From the NCBI RefSeq assembly GCF_020405185.1, contig NZ_CP084463.1:2852001-2916000 (forward strand): a stretch of 64,000 bases of DNA, in the 5' to 3' direction. The notes under the pieces are model-generated. The model was not told the DNA's origin. It made no database searches and worked only from the letters and a program-made list of their open reading frames with translations. The DNA is from Halomicrobium salinisoli. Its GTDB lineage: Archaea; Halobacteriota; Halobacteria; Halobacteriales; Haloarculaceae. A program made the translations under genes and the position numbers. The number at the start of each line of letters is the position of its first letter. Positions within the stretch are counted from its first letter, which is position 1. This document shows, piece after piece, positions 1 to 8,106 of the stretch.

Positions 1-405
1 CGTGCCGTTGGAGTGGGCGCCCATCGCCTCGCTGCGCCGCTGCTGGAGAGCAACGTGACGCCGCTCGGCCGCGCCGATCACCTCGCGGACGGCCTGGACG
101 CGTTCCTCGTCGGAGTCGGCCTCCCGGAACGCCTGCCGGAAGGCGAGGCGGTCGTAGCGCGCGTCCAGTCGCGCGCCGTCGGCCGCAGCGGCCGTGCTCA
201 GGTCGATCCCGGTCCGGGTCGTCGTCGACGAGCGGACCTCGTCGGCGGGAATCGTCAGGTAGTTCGAGAAGCCCTCCACGGCGGCCACCTCGTGGGGGTG
301 GCCGGGGCCGATTCGCTGTTCCTCGGCCGTCGCGGCACCGACGGGAGCGGTCACGGCGGCCGCGACCAGGAGGAGGGCAGTCGCGTGGACCATGGAGGGG
401 CGCAT
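1..405 (-). CDS. Secreted/membrane haloarchaeal protein, 3' end outside window (DUF7096-like)
   Basis: The 135 codons visible start at an ATG at 405 and run off the left edge with no stop. Residues 5-26 form a hydrophobic signal segment (LLLVAAAVTAPVGAATAEE), so the product is exported. The mature part is acidic and contains an Arg/Glu-rich helical stretch (FRQAFREADSDEERVQAVREV). It is divergent from the membrane-anchored winged-helix gene at 562, a pairing I associate with haloarchaeal DUF7096-type genes; that family name is from memory and weak. A second ATG at 393 (MVHATALL) is an alternative start. Confidence 0.6.
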   Translation of the reverse strand, partial: MRPSMVHATALLLVAAAVTAPVGAATAEEQRIGPGHPHEVAAVEGFSNYLTIPADEVRSSTTTRTGIDLSTAAAADGARLDARYDRLAFRQAFREADSDEERVQAVREVIGAAERRHVALQQRRSEAMGAHSNGT

Positions 406-561
406 CACGCAGGCGTTTATCGCCGACCTACAAAAACTTCTCTCTTCCTAAACAGACGATCCGCAGATGGAGACGGACGGAGACCTTTCAAAACGTGTTA
501 TGACGTTTTATTCGCGGATGGAAAGTGTTTTCCTCCCGGGCGAATCAGGGTCCAGTGGAAG

Positions 562-1665
562 ATGTCCCTCCGGGCTCGTGCCGCCCTCCCCGCTTTGCTC
601 GCCCTCGCGGTCACCCTGACACTCGCTGCCAGCGGCGCACTGGCTGCGTCCCCAGTGCAGGGCGACGCCGCGGCACAGGGCGCCCCTAGCGTCGACCGAA
701 CGGTCTTTTTCGTCCAGCTGAAGCCCGACGGGGACGCCACCTGGGAGGTGACCCACCACACCGCCGTGTACGGGAGCGAGGACCGGGAGGCCTTCACGGA
801 CCTCGCCGAGCGCTACGAGAACGGCGAGTTCGACCTGGCGGCGCTGGACGTCATACGACGGGCCGCAGAGAGAGCCGACGACGCGACCGGCCGGAACATG
901 TCGGTCACGGACGTCGAGCGGACCAGTGACGTCGACAACGGGACGCTGACGCTCTCGCTGACCTGGCAGAACTTCGCGCGCCAGGAGGGCGACGCCTACT
1001 ACGTCGGCGACGCCTTCGACGCCGGCGACGAGCCCTGGCTGTCCGGTCTCACGGAGGACCAGACGCTGATCATGGCGGTCCCGGACGGATACGGGATCAG
1101 GAGCGCGCCCAAGCGACACCAGGACGGTCGGGTCCGCTGGGAAGGGCCGCAGGAGTTCACGGCCGCCGACCTCTCGCTGACCTACATCGGTAACGGTCCG
1201 GGCGCGTCCCCGTCCGAGTCGCCCGGAACGAGTTCTCCCGAGGATCCCGACGACCGCAACGCGATCGTGTGGGGCGGGTTCCTGGTGCTCGGTCTCGTCG
1301 TCGTCGGCGCGTACGTCCTCTCCCGGCGCGACGGCGGCGCCGTGACGGCCGGACCGCTCGGCGGCGCGCCGGAGGGCGAAGCGACGCCGGCCGACGAGTC
1401 GGCCGTCACCGACCCCGACCCCGACCCGGTCGACGACGTCGACGAGGAGCTGCTCAGCGACGAGGAGCGCGTCGAGCGCCTGCTGGAGCGCAACGGCGGC
1501 CGGATGAAGCAGGCCGACATCGTCAAGGAGACCGACTGGTCCAACGCCAAGGTCTCCCAGCTGCTGTCCTCGATGGAGGAGGAGGGCCGCATCGACAAGC
1601 TCAGGATCGGCCGTGAGAACCTCATCTCCTTCCCCGACGAGGACCTCACCGACCTCGAGGAGTGA
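562..1665 (+). CDS. Membrane-anchored winged-helix protein (DUF7345/DUF7343 type)
   Basis: The protein has 367 aa. Residues 8-29 are a signal peptide, 45-210 an extracytoplasmic beta-rich domain, 234-254 one transmembrane segment (IVWGGFLVLGLVVVGAYVL), then an acidic linker, and 298-358 a cytoplasmic winged helix (ADIVKETDWSNAKVSQLL, then EEGRIDKLRIGRENLI). The layout, an outside sensor joined through one membrane span to a DNA-binding domain, matches haloarchaeal one-component membrane regulators. The reading frame stays open far upstream, but the ATG at 562 directly precedes the signal peptide. Its targets are unknown; the divergent exported protein at 1-405 is a possible partner. Confidence 0.8.
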   Translation: MSLRARAALPALLALAVTLTLAASGALAASPVQGDAAAQGAPSVDRTVFFVQLKPDGDATWEVTHHTAVYGSEDREAFTDLAERYENGEFDLAALDVIRRAAERADDATGRNMSVTDVERTSDVDNGTLTLSLTWQNFARQEGDAYYVGDAFDAGDEPWLSGLTEDQTLIMAVPDGYGIRSAPKRHQDGRVRWEGPQEFTAADLSLTYIGNGPGASPSESPGTSSPEDPDDRNAIVWGGFLVLGLVVVGAYVLSRRDGGAVTAGPLGGAPEGEATPADESAVTDPDPDPVDDVDEELLSDEERVERLLERNGGRMKQADIVKETDWSNAKVSQLLSSMEEEGRIDKLRIGRENLISFPDEDLTDLEE

Positions 1666-1698
1666 CGGCCCGGGCGGTACGGGTCGCCCGTCGCGAAC

Positions 1699-1705
1699 GT
1701 TTATG
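1699..1705 (+). promoter_or_regulatory. TATA-like box of etfBA
   Basis: GTTTATG lies 25-31 nt before the etfB ATG at 1730 and no Shine-Dalgarno sequence intervenes. This spacing fits a leaderless haloarchaeal transcript. Similar boxes precede the genes at 4882, 5906 and 10051. Confidence 0.5.
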
Positions 1706-1729
1706 CGCTGACAGGACCGACGCAGTAGT

Positions 1730-2515
1730 ATGCGAATCCTCGTCGCGGTCGCGGAGGTGGCCGTCGTCGACGGCGAGTTCGACATCGAGGGGCAGACCGT
1801 TCCGGACCGGTTTCTCAGACACGAGTGCAACGAGTGGGACCAGTACGCCCTCGCGGAGGCGGTACGCATCGCGAACGAGGTGGCGGACGTCGAGGTCGTG
1901 ACGGTCACGATCGGACCGGAGCGAGCCGAGGAGACGATCGACCGGGCGCTCGCCGCGGGGGCCGACCGCGCGATCCGGATCTGGGACGACGCCCTCGCCG
2001 CCAAGGACCTGCTCGACCCGGCGACGAAGGCCGACCTGATAGCGCGCGTCGCGCGGGAGGAAGGTCCCGACCTCGTGCTGGCCGGCGCCCAGTCGGCCGG
2101 GGAGGGGTTCGGGGCCACGGGCGTGACGCTGGCCGAGCGGCTGGGCTTCGAGTGGGCCGCCGCCGTGGACGACCTCGACCTGAACGCGGACGCGGGCGTC
2201 GCGCACGTGCGGCGTGAACTGGAGGACGGCGTCAGGGAGCTGACGGACGTCCGGCTCCCCGCAGTGCTGACGGTCCAGACCGGGATCACCGAACTCCCGA
2301 CGGGGGTACCCGACACCGGCGAGGCTCGGGACGGTGACCGCGCCGTCCTGAATCTGGACGATCTGGGCCTGCGAGTGGCGGTCGACGGGCACTTCGAGCA
2401 GCAGTCGCTGACGGTCCCGGAGGCGGAGCGCGAGACGACGCTGTTCGAGGGGGCGCCCGCCGAGACGGCGGCGGAGCTCGCCGCCGTGCTCTGCGAAGCC
2501 GGGGTCGATCGATGA
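1730..2515 (+). CDS. etfB: Electron transfer flavoprotein beta subunit
   Basis: This 261-aa protein is EtfB/FixA, the partner of EtfA in a soluble FAD heterodimer that passes electrons from acyl-CoA or other flavin dehydrogenases towards the respiratory chain. The nucleotide-binding alpha/beta fold shows in DVEVVTVTIGPERAEETIDRALAAGADRAIRI and the segment PDLVLAGAQSAGEGFGATG; a conserved NEWDQYALAEAVRI motif is near residue 35. Its stop overlaps the etfA start (ATGA), so the two are translationally coupled. No FixC/FixX quinone reductase is nearby. Confidence 0.93.
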   Translation: MRILVAVAEVAVVDGEFDIEGQTVPDRFLRHECNEWDQYALAEAVRIANEVADVEVVTVTIGPERAEETIDRALAAGADRAIRIWDDALAAKDLLDPATKADLIARVAREEGPDLVLAGAQSAGEGFGATGVTLAERLGFEWAAAVDDLDLNADAGVAHVRRELEDGVRELTDVRLPAVLTVQTGITELPTGVPDTGEARDGDRAVLNLDDLGLRVAVDGHFEQQSLTVPEAERETTLFEGAPAETAAELAAVLCEAGVDR

Positions 2516-3459
2516 CGGTCCTGGCAGTGGCGGAGCACCGCCGGGGAGAGCTGCGCGACGTGAGCTTCGAGCTGATCACGGCCGGGCGCGAACTCGCACG
2601 CGAGATCGGGGGTGACCTCCGCGTGGCCGTCGTCAACGGGCCGGTCGAGGACTACGCCCGGACGCTGAGCCGCGAGGCGGTCGACGTCGTCCACACCGTC
2701 GACCACGGCGCCGAGTTCAACCACGACGTCTACGTCCAGGCGGTCGCCGAACTGACCGAGGCCGTCGATCCGACCGTGCTCCTGCTGCCGCACACGGCCG
2801 ACGGTATGGACTACGCGCCGGCCGTGGCCAGCCGCCTGGGGCGACCGCTGCTGACCGACGCCGTCGACCTCGCCTTCGACGACCGCCTCGCGGTCACCCG
2901 GGAGCGATACGGCGCGACGGCGGAGGCGACGATCGAGGTGAACGCCGACCGCGCGGCCGTCACGCTCCGCCCGACGGAGTGGCCCCCTGCCGAGTACCGC
3001 GGCGACGCGCGGATCGAGCCGTTCGCGGTGGACGTCGACGAGGCCGCGGTTCAGTCGAACGTCAACGGCTACGAGGAGGTCCGCGGCGATGTCGACCTGG
3101 AGGGCGCCGGCGTCGTCGTCGCGGTCGGCCGCGGCGTCGGGGCCGAGGAGGACCTCGATCCGATCTTCGAGCTGGCCGACGCGCTGGACGCCGTCGTCGG
3201 TGCCGCCCGCCCGGTGATCGACGCGGGGTGGCTCGGACCGGAGCGCCAGGTCGGCACCGCCGGAACGACCGTCGATCCGGAGGTGTACCTGGCCCTCGGG
3301 ATCTCGGGGGCGCCGCGCCACGTCGCCGGCGTGAAGGGGGCGGAGACGGTCGTCGCCGTCAACGAGGACCCCGCCGCGCCCATCTTCGACGTCGCCGACT
3401 ACGGCGTCGTCGGCGACCTGTTCGAGGTCGTCCCCGCGCTGCTCGCGCAGTTCCGGTAG
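2512..3459 (+). CDS. etfA: Electron transfer flavoprotein alpha subunit
   Basis: EtfA/FixB, 315 aa, normal length for the family. The C-terminal FAD domain carries VAVGRGVGAEEDL, GAARPVIDAGWLGPERQVGTAG, then ALGISGAPRHVAGVKGAE and VAVNEDPAAPIFDVADYGVVGD, all typical EtfA signatures. The N-terminal domain is a diverged nucleotide-binding fold resembling EtfB. It overlaps etfB by 4 nt and is co-transcribed with it from the promoter at about 1700. Confidence 0.94.
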   Translation: MTVLAVAEHRRGELRDVSFELITAGRELAREIGGDLRVAVVNGPVEDYARTLSREAVDVVHTVDHGAEFNHDVYVQAVAELTEAVDPTVLLLPHTADGMDYAPAVASRLGRPLLTDAVDLAFDDRLAVTRERYGATAEATIEVNADRAAVTLRPTEWPPAEYRGDARIEPFAVDVDEAAVQSNVNGYEEVRGDVDLEGAGVVVAVGRGVGAEEDLDPIFELADALDAVVGAARPVIDAGWLGPERQVGTAGTTVDPEVYLALGISGAPRHVAGVKGAETVVAVNEDPAAPIFDVADYGVVGDLFEVVPALLAQFR

Positions 3460-3546
3460 AGACCACCGTCGGGGAGGACCGCGAGTGGGCGCGCTCGCCG
3501 GGCCAGTCCGTCACCTACTTGCCGGCAAACTCCCTACACGCGGCCG

Positions 3547-4389
3547 ATGGAGTACCTGGAACGGCGTCGGGACCTCGTCGAGGACCGCCTCGAGGCGGTG
3601 CTCGACGGCGTCGAGCCCGAGACGCTGTCGGAGGAGGTCGGGCACGTCGCGCTGGCCGGGGGCAAGCGGGTGCGCCCGACGGTGACGGTCCTGATCTGCG
3701 AGGCGCTCGGGGGCGACCCCGAGGACGCAGTCGACTTCGCCGTCGGGATCGAACTGGTCCACAACGCCTCGCTGGTGATCGACGACATCATCGACGAGTC
3801 CGACGTGCGCCGCGGGACCCCCTCGGCGTGGGCCGCCTTCGGCCACGGGCCGGCGATCATCGCCTCGGACGGCCTGCTCGGGGAGGCCTTCGCCCTCTTC
3901 TCGGCCGACGAGCGGGCGATGCAGGCGGTGGCCGAATCGATGGTCGAACTGGGCGAGGGCGAGGCGACCGAGCTTGTCGCCGAGCCGACCGACGAGGACG
4001 AGTACATGGAACTGGCTCGCCGGAAGACGGGCGCGCTCTTTCGCGCCGCGGCGGAGCTGGGCGCCATCGCCGCCGGCGCCGACCCCCACGCCGTCGAGGC
4101 CGTCGGCGAGTACGCCGAGCGGGTCGGCGTCGCCTTCCAGATGCGCGACGACGTGCTCGACGCGACCGCCGACGCCGAGAAGCTCGGCAAGCCCGCCGGC
4201 CAGGACGCCGAGATGGACCGGCCCTCGTTCGTCGAGGTGACCGACCTCACCCCCGACGAGGCCAACGAGCGGGCCCGCGCCGAGTCCGACGCCGCACTGG
4301 AGGCGCTTTCGACCGTCGACGCCGCCGACTCCCAGGCCACGGAGTACCTCCGGGACCTCGCCGAGTTCGTCGTCGTCCGCGAGCGGTAG
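3547..4389 (+). CDS. Short-chain polyprenyl diphosphate synthase (GGPP/FPP type)
   Basis: The 280-aa trans-prenyltransferase condenses isopentenyl diphosphate with allylic diphosphates, in archaea mainly to make geranylgeranyl diphosphate for ether lipids. The first aspartate-rich motif is DDIIDESDVRRG (about residues 78-89) and the second is MRDDVLD (about 198-204); GGKRVRP near residue 38 binds isopentenyl diphosphate. It is shorter than the roughly 350-aa haloarchaeal IdsA proteins, so it is probably a second paralogue. The product chain length cannot be read from sequence alone. Confidence 0.88.
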   Translation: MEYLERRRDLVEDRLEAVLDGVEPETLSEEVGHVALAGGKRVRPTVTVLICEALGGDPEDAVDFAVGIELVHNASLVIDDIIDESDVRRGTPSAWAAFGHGPAIIASDGLLGEAFALFSADERAMQAVAESMVELGEGEATELVAEPTDEDEYMELARRKTGALFRAAAELGAIAAGADPHAVEAVGEYAERVGVAFQMRDDVLDATADAEKLGKPAGQDAEMDRPSFVEVTDLTPDEANERARAESDAALEALSTVDAADSQATEYLRDLAEFVVVRER

Positions 4390-4390
4390 C

Positions 4391-4768
4391 TCACCCGTGG
4401 AACCGGTACAGCGACGTCACGTACGGCAGCCGGTTGAACATCCAGACGGCGACCGGGAGTCCGACGATCGTGACGGCGAGAGCCGCGGCGACGTTGGCCC
4501 ACAGCCACGAGAGCCACCACCCGACGAGCACGAAGTAGACGGCGCGAACGAGCAGCGACCGCTGGCCCTCGCCTGCGTCAGCTTCCGAGAGCGACCGGGG
4601 TTCGGCCAGCGTCAGCGCCGTCGGGACGAGGTTGATCACCTTGATCCCCAGCGGCAGGAGGACGACAGTGGCGTTCAGCAGCCAGGCGACGTTGACCAGC
4701 GCCGGGGTGAGCCACCAGCCCACGAGGACGAACCACAGTGCGCGGACGAGAAGTGATCGCTGCGACAT
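4391..4768 (-). CDS. YccF-family inner membrane protein
   Basis: A 125-aa integral membrane protein made of two similar halves: RSLLVRALWFVLVGWWL (residues 4-20) is repeated as RSLLVRAVYFVLVGWWL (about 70-86), each followed by a second hydrophobic helix. This duplicated pattern is typical of the YccF/DUF307 family, whose function is unknown. It is convergent with the prenyltransferase, whose stop lies 2 nt away, and divergent from the kinase-like gene at 4882. Confidence 0.8.
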   Translation of the reverse strand: MSQRSLLVRALWFVLVGWWLTPALVNVAWLLNATVVLLPLGIKVINLVPTALTLAEPRSLSEADAGEGQRSLLVRAVYFVLVGWWLSWLWANVAAALAVTIVGLPVAVWMFNRLPYVTSLYRFHG

Positions 4769-4881
4769 GGGCGCGCTTGGCGGCGGGAACGGATACGCTC
4801 GCCGTTCTGCGGTGGAGGCGTTCCGCCATCAGCCCGGGCCAAACGCAGTTCTTATGCGGCGGTGTGGACAACCGCGAGGTA

Positions 4882-5454
4882 ATGAGAGTCATCGCGACGG
4901 TCGGCCTGCCGGGCAGCGGCAAGGGCGAGGCCGCGAACGTCGCCGAGGAACTCGACGTCCCCGTCGTGACGATGGGCGACGTGATCCGCGCGGAGTGTCG
5001 CGACCGGGGGCTGGACCCGTCGACCCACCACGGCGAGGTGGCCCAGGCGCTCCGCGAGGAGAACGGGCCGGGCGCCGTCGCAGAGCGCTCGCTACCGATG
5101 ATCGAGGAGGCGCTCGACGGCGCCGGCGACGCCGTCCTCGTCGACGGGATCCGTTCGGACGTCGAGGTCGACCGGTTCGAGGCGGCCTTCGACGAGGCCT
5201 TCTCGCTGGTGAGCATCGAGGCCCCCTTCGAGGTCCGCAGGGAGCGCCTGGCCGAGCGGGGCCGCGACGCCCTCGACGGCGACGGCGAGAGCCTCGCGGA
5301 GCGCGACGAGCGGGAACTCGGCTTCGGCATGGGCGAGGCGATGGAGCGAGCGGACGTATCGATCGACAACACCGACTCCCTCGACGCGTTCCGTGCGAAG
5401 GTCCGGACGCTGCTGACCGAGGGGATCGAGGCCTTCGAGGATCAACACCGATGA
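4882..5454 (+). CDS. UPF0200 P-loop nucleotide kinase-like protein
   Basis: This 190-aa protein begins MRVIATVGLPGSGKGEAANV, with a Walker A motif GLPGSGKG at residues 8-15. The mid-region VLVDGIRSDVEVDRF resembles dephospho-CoA kinase and the archaeal UPF0200 proteins. The substrate is unknown. The frame is open upstream, but the ATG at 4882 fits both the family start and a TATA-like TTCTTATG at about 4851. It overlaps the next gene by 4 nt (ATGA), a pairing of UPF0200 and UPF0201 that supports a shared role. Confidence 0.85.
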   Translation: MRVIATVGLPGSGKGEAANVAEELDVPVVTMGDVIRAECRDRGLDPSTHHGEVAQALREENGPGAVAERSLPMIEEALDGAGDAVLVDGIRSDVEVDRFEAAFDEAFSLVSIEAPFEVRRERLAERGRDALDGDGESLAERDERELGFGMGEAMERADVSIDNTDSLDAFRAKVRTLLTEGIEAFEDQHR

Positions 5455-5861
5455 TCTACAGCGTCGACGTCCAGATCACGGCGCCGGTCAACGACACCGA
5501 GGTCACCGACCGGGTCGCCGACGCGATCCGGAACCTCTTCCCGAACGCCGACCCCGAGTTCGAGCACGGCGAGCTCCGGGCGGAGGTCCACGACGTCGAG
5601 CACTTCTCGGAGCTGCTCCACCGCTTCGAGATCCTCGACACCGCCCGCGGCGTCTTCTTCGACAACCGACGCGGCGACACCTTCTCGTTCGACCTGAAGA
5701 AGCAGGCGGCCTTCGAAGAGCGGGTGAACTTCGCCGTCGGCGACCCCTCCGAACTCGGAGATATACACGTCCGCGTGCGCGTGGAGGAGCCCGACGTGGA
5801 GTCCTTCGTCGACTACGTGGCCCCGCCCACCGAGGGCGGCGAGCCGGTCGATCCCGAATAG
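5451..5861 (+). CDS. UPF0201 RNA-binding-like protein
   Basis: A 136-aa acidic protein starting IYSVDVQITAPVNDTEVTDRV, containing an alpha/beta fold found in archaeal UPF0201 proteins, thought to be related to L5-like RNA-binding domains. The start codon overlaps the stop of the UPF0200 gene. FDLKKQAAFEERVNFA is a conserved helix near residue 80. No catalytic motif is visible. Confidence 0.82.
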   Translation: MIYSVDVQITAPVNDTEVTDRVADAIRNLFPNADPEFEHGELRAEVHDVEHFSELLHRFEILDTARGVFFDNRRGDTFSFDLKKQAAFEERVNFAVGDPSELGDIHVRVRVEEPDVESFVDYVAPPTEGGEPVDPE

Positions 5862-5905
5862 CGGGTGTCGGCAGGCCTTTACCGGCCGACGGCGACGGCA
5901 CTGGC

Positions 5906-6535
5906 ATGACGACGGCGGTCTGTTTCGACCTCGACGGCAGGCTCGTCCAGTACGAGCCGCCCTTTCCGGAGTTCCTGGGCGACGCCCTCACGGAGCACGT
6001 AGAGACGGCGCCCGACGGCCTGATCGACGCCTACAGCGAGGCGTTCTTCGACACGTTCGAGGCGCTGGAGCCCGATCCCTACGAGGCCGGCATGCGGGCC
6101 GTCCTCGCGGCCGACGGCGTCGGCGGGCACGACGCCGACGCTTCGGCCGTGGTCGACGCGCTCCGCGAACGGGAGTTCGAGAGCGCGAGCGTCTCCGACG
6201 CGGCGCGCGACTGCCTCGACGAGCTGGCGGCCGACGACGACGTCCGACTGGCTCTGGTCACCGACGGCGTCGGCGACTGGCAGCGGGCGAAACTGGAGCG
6301 GGTCGGCCTCGCGGACGCGTTCGACGAGGTGATCGTCTCCTACGACGTCGGCGGCCACAAGGCCGACGGCGCGCCCTACGACGCCGTCCGCGAGCGGATC
6401 GACGCCGACGAGTACGTCATGGTCGGCGACGACTACGAGGGCGACGTCGAGGCCGCCCGCGAGGCCGGGTTCGTCCCGATCCACTACGAGGACGACGAGA
6501 ACGACCTGTTCGCGGTCCTGCGGGCGATGCTCTGA
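5906..6535 (+). CDS. HAD-superfamily hydrolase
   Basis: The 209-aa protein has haloacid dehalogenase motifs: motif I FDLDGRLV (residues 8-15), motif II LVTDG (about 117), a motif III lysine in GGHKADG (about 151) and motif IV VGDDYEGDVEAAREAG (about 172). Motif I has Arg instead of the usual Thr after DxDG, but both aspartates are present, so phosphatase activity is plausible. The substrate is unknown. It is monocistronic, with a TATA-like CTTTACC about 28 nt before the ATG. Confidence 0.85.
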   Translation: MTTAVCFDLDGRLVQYEPPFPEFLGDALTEHVETAPDGLIDAYSEAFFDTFEALEPDPYEAGMRAVLAADGVGGHDADASAVVDALREREFESASVSDAARDCLDELAADDDVRLALVTDGVGDWQRAKLERVGLADAFDEVIVSYDVGGHKADGAPYDAVRERIDADEYVMVGDDYEGDVEAAREAGFVPIHYEDDENDLFAVLRAML

Positions 6536-6556
6536 GAGGCCGGCGAGGGCGGTTCC

Positions 6557-7654
6557 CTACTCCTCGAAGCCGCTCACGAAGATGGCGACCCACTCGCCGA
6601 CCTCGCGGCGCCTCGTCACCCGGACCCCGGTGACCCACTTGACCCACTGGAAGCCGCGCCTGTCGGGGGCGACCAGTCGCAGCGGGTAGCCGTGCGCGTG
6701 CGAGAGGCGCTCGCCGTCGACGTGCGTCGCGAGCAGGGCGTCGCGGGCCTCCTCGATCGGGAGCGACCAGCGATAGCCCGTGACGGAGCGGAACTGCACC
6801 CACTGCGCGGCGTCGTCGGGCCCGGCACGGTCGAGCAGGTCGCCCACCCGGAGGCCACGCCAGTCGTGCTCGGAGTACCAGCCGCTCGTGCAGTCGAGGA
6901 CGGCGCGCTCGGTCGCAGCCGCGGAGTCGTCGTCCGGATCGTCGTTCATTCCGAGGTCCTCGACGCCGAACGTCCCCGGGTCGGCCACGCGGCCGCGCAC
7001 CCGGAGGACCCACGCGTCGCCGTCGATCGGATCGGGGTCGTCCGCGACCCAGCTCGTGACCGGGAAGTCGTTCCCGTCGTCGCTGCCGTGCTCGCGCGAG
7101 CCGGTGAACCGCCGTTCGGCGCCGGGCGTCGCGAAGAGGTCGTCGACGGCCTCCTGTCCGCGCCAGGCGAGCCCCGTCGCGCCCACGACGGCCGCGTAGG
7201 ACAGCGCTGATCGGCGGTCCAGGTCAACGTCTCCCGGCGAGTGAAAGCGGTGACGCAGGTGCCAGACGAGGACCAGCGGCACGAGCGATCCCAAGATCAT
7301 GTGAGCCATCAGCAGTCCCCAGGGACCCCACGGGCCGACCGCGAGCGACCCGCCCAGCGCCCACCAGATGCCCGTCCCGACCGCGCCCAGCGCGAGGGCT
7401 GCGAGCAGGACCGAGATGAGGCGCGGCCCCGTCAGCCGGTCCGGGCGGACGCGTCCCGCGACGCGCCGGAGCTTGAGCGCGACGAGGACGAGGAGGGCGA
7501 GCCCGCCCACCGCGTGCAGGTCGACCACCCACGCGCCGGCCGGGGCGCCGACCGTGAGGCCGTAGAGTCCCGTCCCCGCCACGAGCGCCACGGCCGCCGC
7601 CAGGCTCCAGTCGACGAGTCGCGGCCGTGGGACGAACCTGGCGATGCGGCTCAC
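6557..7654 (-). CDS. Membrane-anchored molybdopterin oxidoreductase (sulfite oxidase family)
   Basis: In this 365-aa protein residues 15-135 contain four or so membrane helices with histidines (H47, H118, H132, H138) that could hold b-type haem, like a cytochrome b561/YedZ-type anchor. Residues 185-365 form the Mo-cofactor domain of the sulfite oxidase superfamily, with the Mo-ligand cysteine C255 in LDCTSGWYSEHDW and the end HGYPLRLVAPDRRGFQWVKWV. The fusion resembles YedY-YedZ joined on one chain, in reversed order. The substrate is unknown, and haem binding is inferred from the histidines only. Confidence 0.83.
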   Translation of the reverse strand: MSRIARFVPRPRLVDWSLAAAVALVAGTGLYGLTVGAPAGAWVVDLHAVGGLALLVLVALKLRRVAGRVRPDRLTGPRLISVLLAALALGAVGTGIWWALGGSLAVGPWGPWGLLMAHMILGSLVPLVLVWHLRHRFHSPGDVDLDRRSALSYAAVVGATGLAWRGQEAVDDLFATPGAERRFTGSREHGSDDGNDFPVTSWVADDPDPIDGDAWVLRVRGRVADPGTFGVEDLGMNDDPDDDSAAATERAVLDCTSGWYSEHDWRGLRVGDLLDRAGPDDAAQWVQFRSVTGYRWSLPIEEARDALLATHVDGERLSHAHGYPLRLVAPDRRGFQWVKWVTGVRVTRRREVGEWVAIFVSGFEE

Positions 7655-7732
7655 GGGTGGCCGTTGGGGCTCGACGCGCTTTGCTTCTCGGGGCCATGTG
7701 GCTTGGGTCAGCCTCTGCTAACGTGATCAAGA

Positions 7733-8063
7733 ACAGCCAGAAAGCCCCGGCGGGCTACGCTCGGGGGCTTCGCTGCGCTCCTCGGTCACTTCGTTCCCTG
7801 TGGTGCTTGCGTCAGCCGCCTTCGCGTAGCCCGCCGCCCCTTTCAGTCCCGCCCAGCCTGGATTGACCAACCGGCGTGGGCGGGACTGAAAGGGGCCGAG
7901 CGCTCGACTGGTCCCCGTCGACGCAAGCACTGGACCGAACGGAGTCGTTCAAAAGAGCGCGCAGCGCTCTTTCGTGGTGACGAGAGAGCTTCGCTCTCTC
8001 GGACCATGAGGGAAGCGCGCAGCGAGCCGCGGGCCATCGAGCGCTCGGGGGCTTTCTGGTTGT
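7733..8063. repeat. Nested palindromic repeat element, copy A
   Basis: Fills most of the 452-nt gap between two minus-strand genes and encodes no supported protein. There are three nested levels. Outer arms are 7733-7748 and 8048-8063 (AGAAAGCCCC / GGGGCTTTCT core, one mismatch in 16). Middle arms GTGCTTGCGTC (7803-7813) and GACGCAAGCAC (7920-7930) pair perfectly. Inner 19-bp arms are 7836-7854 and 7878-7896 (ending GGGACTGAAAGGGGC) around a 23-nt loop. GNA-capped hairpins lie at 7952-7972 and 7981-8001. It shares layout and sequence blocks with 47566-47937. Confidence 0.85.
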
Positions 8064-8106
8064 CTTACTCTGGCCCTTCCACAGTCGTCTGTGGCGAGGC
8101 AGTCGA

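Noticed and set aside
508..3321. 937-codon open frame on the minus strand opposite the regulator and etfBA
   Set aside because: It has Arg/Val/Asp-rich composition typical of antisense frames in GC-rich genomes, and the plus strand encodes well-recognised proteins.
7836..7896. CRISPR-like sequence (GGGACTGAAAG resembles a type I repeat end)
   Set aside because: There is one palindromic copy per locus, no regular repeat-spacer series and no cas genes in the window.
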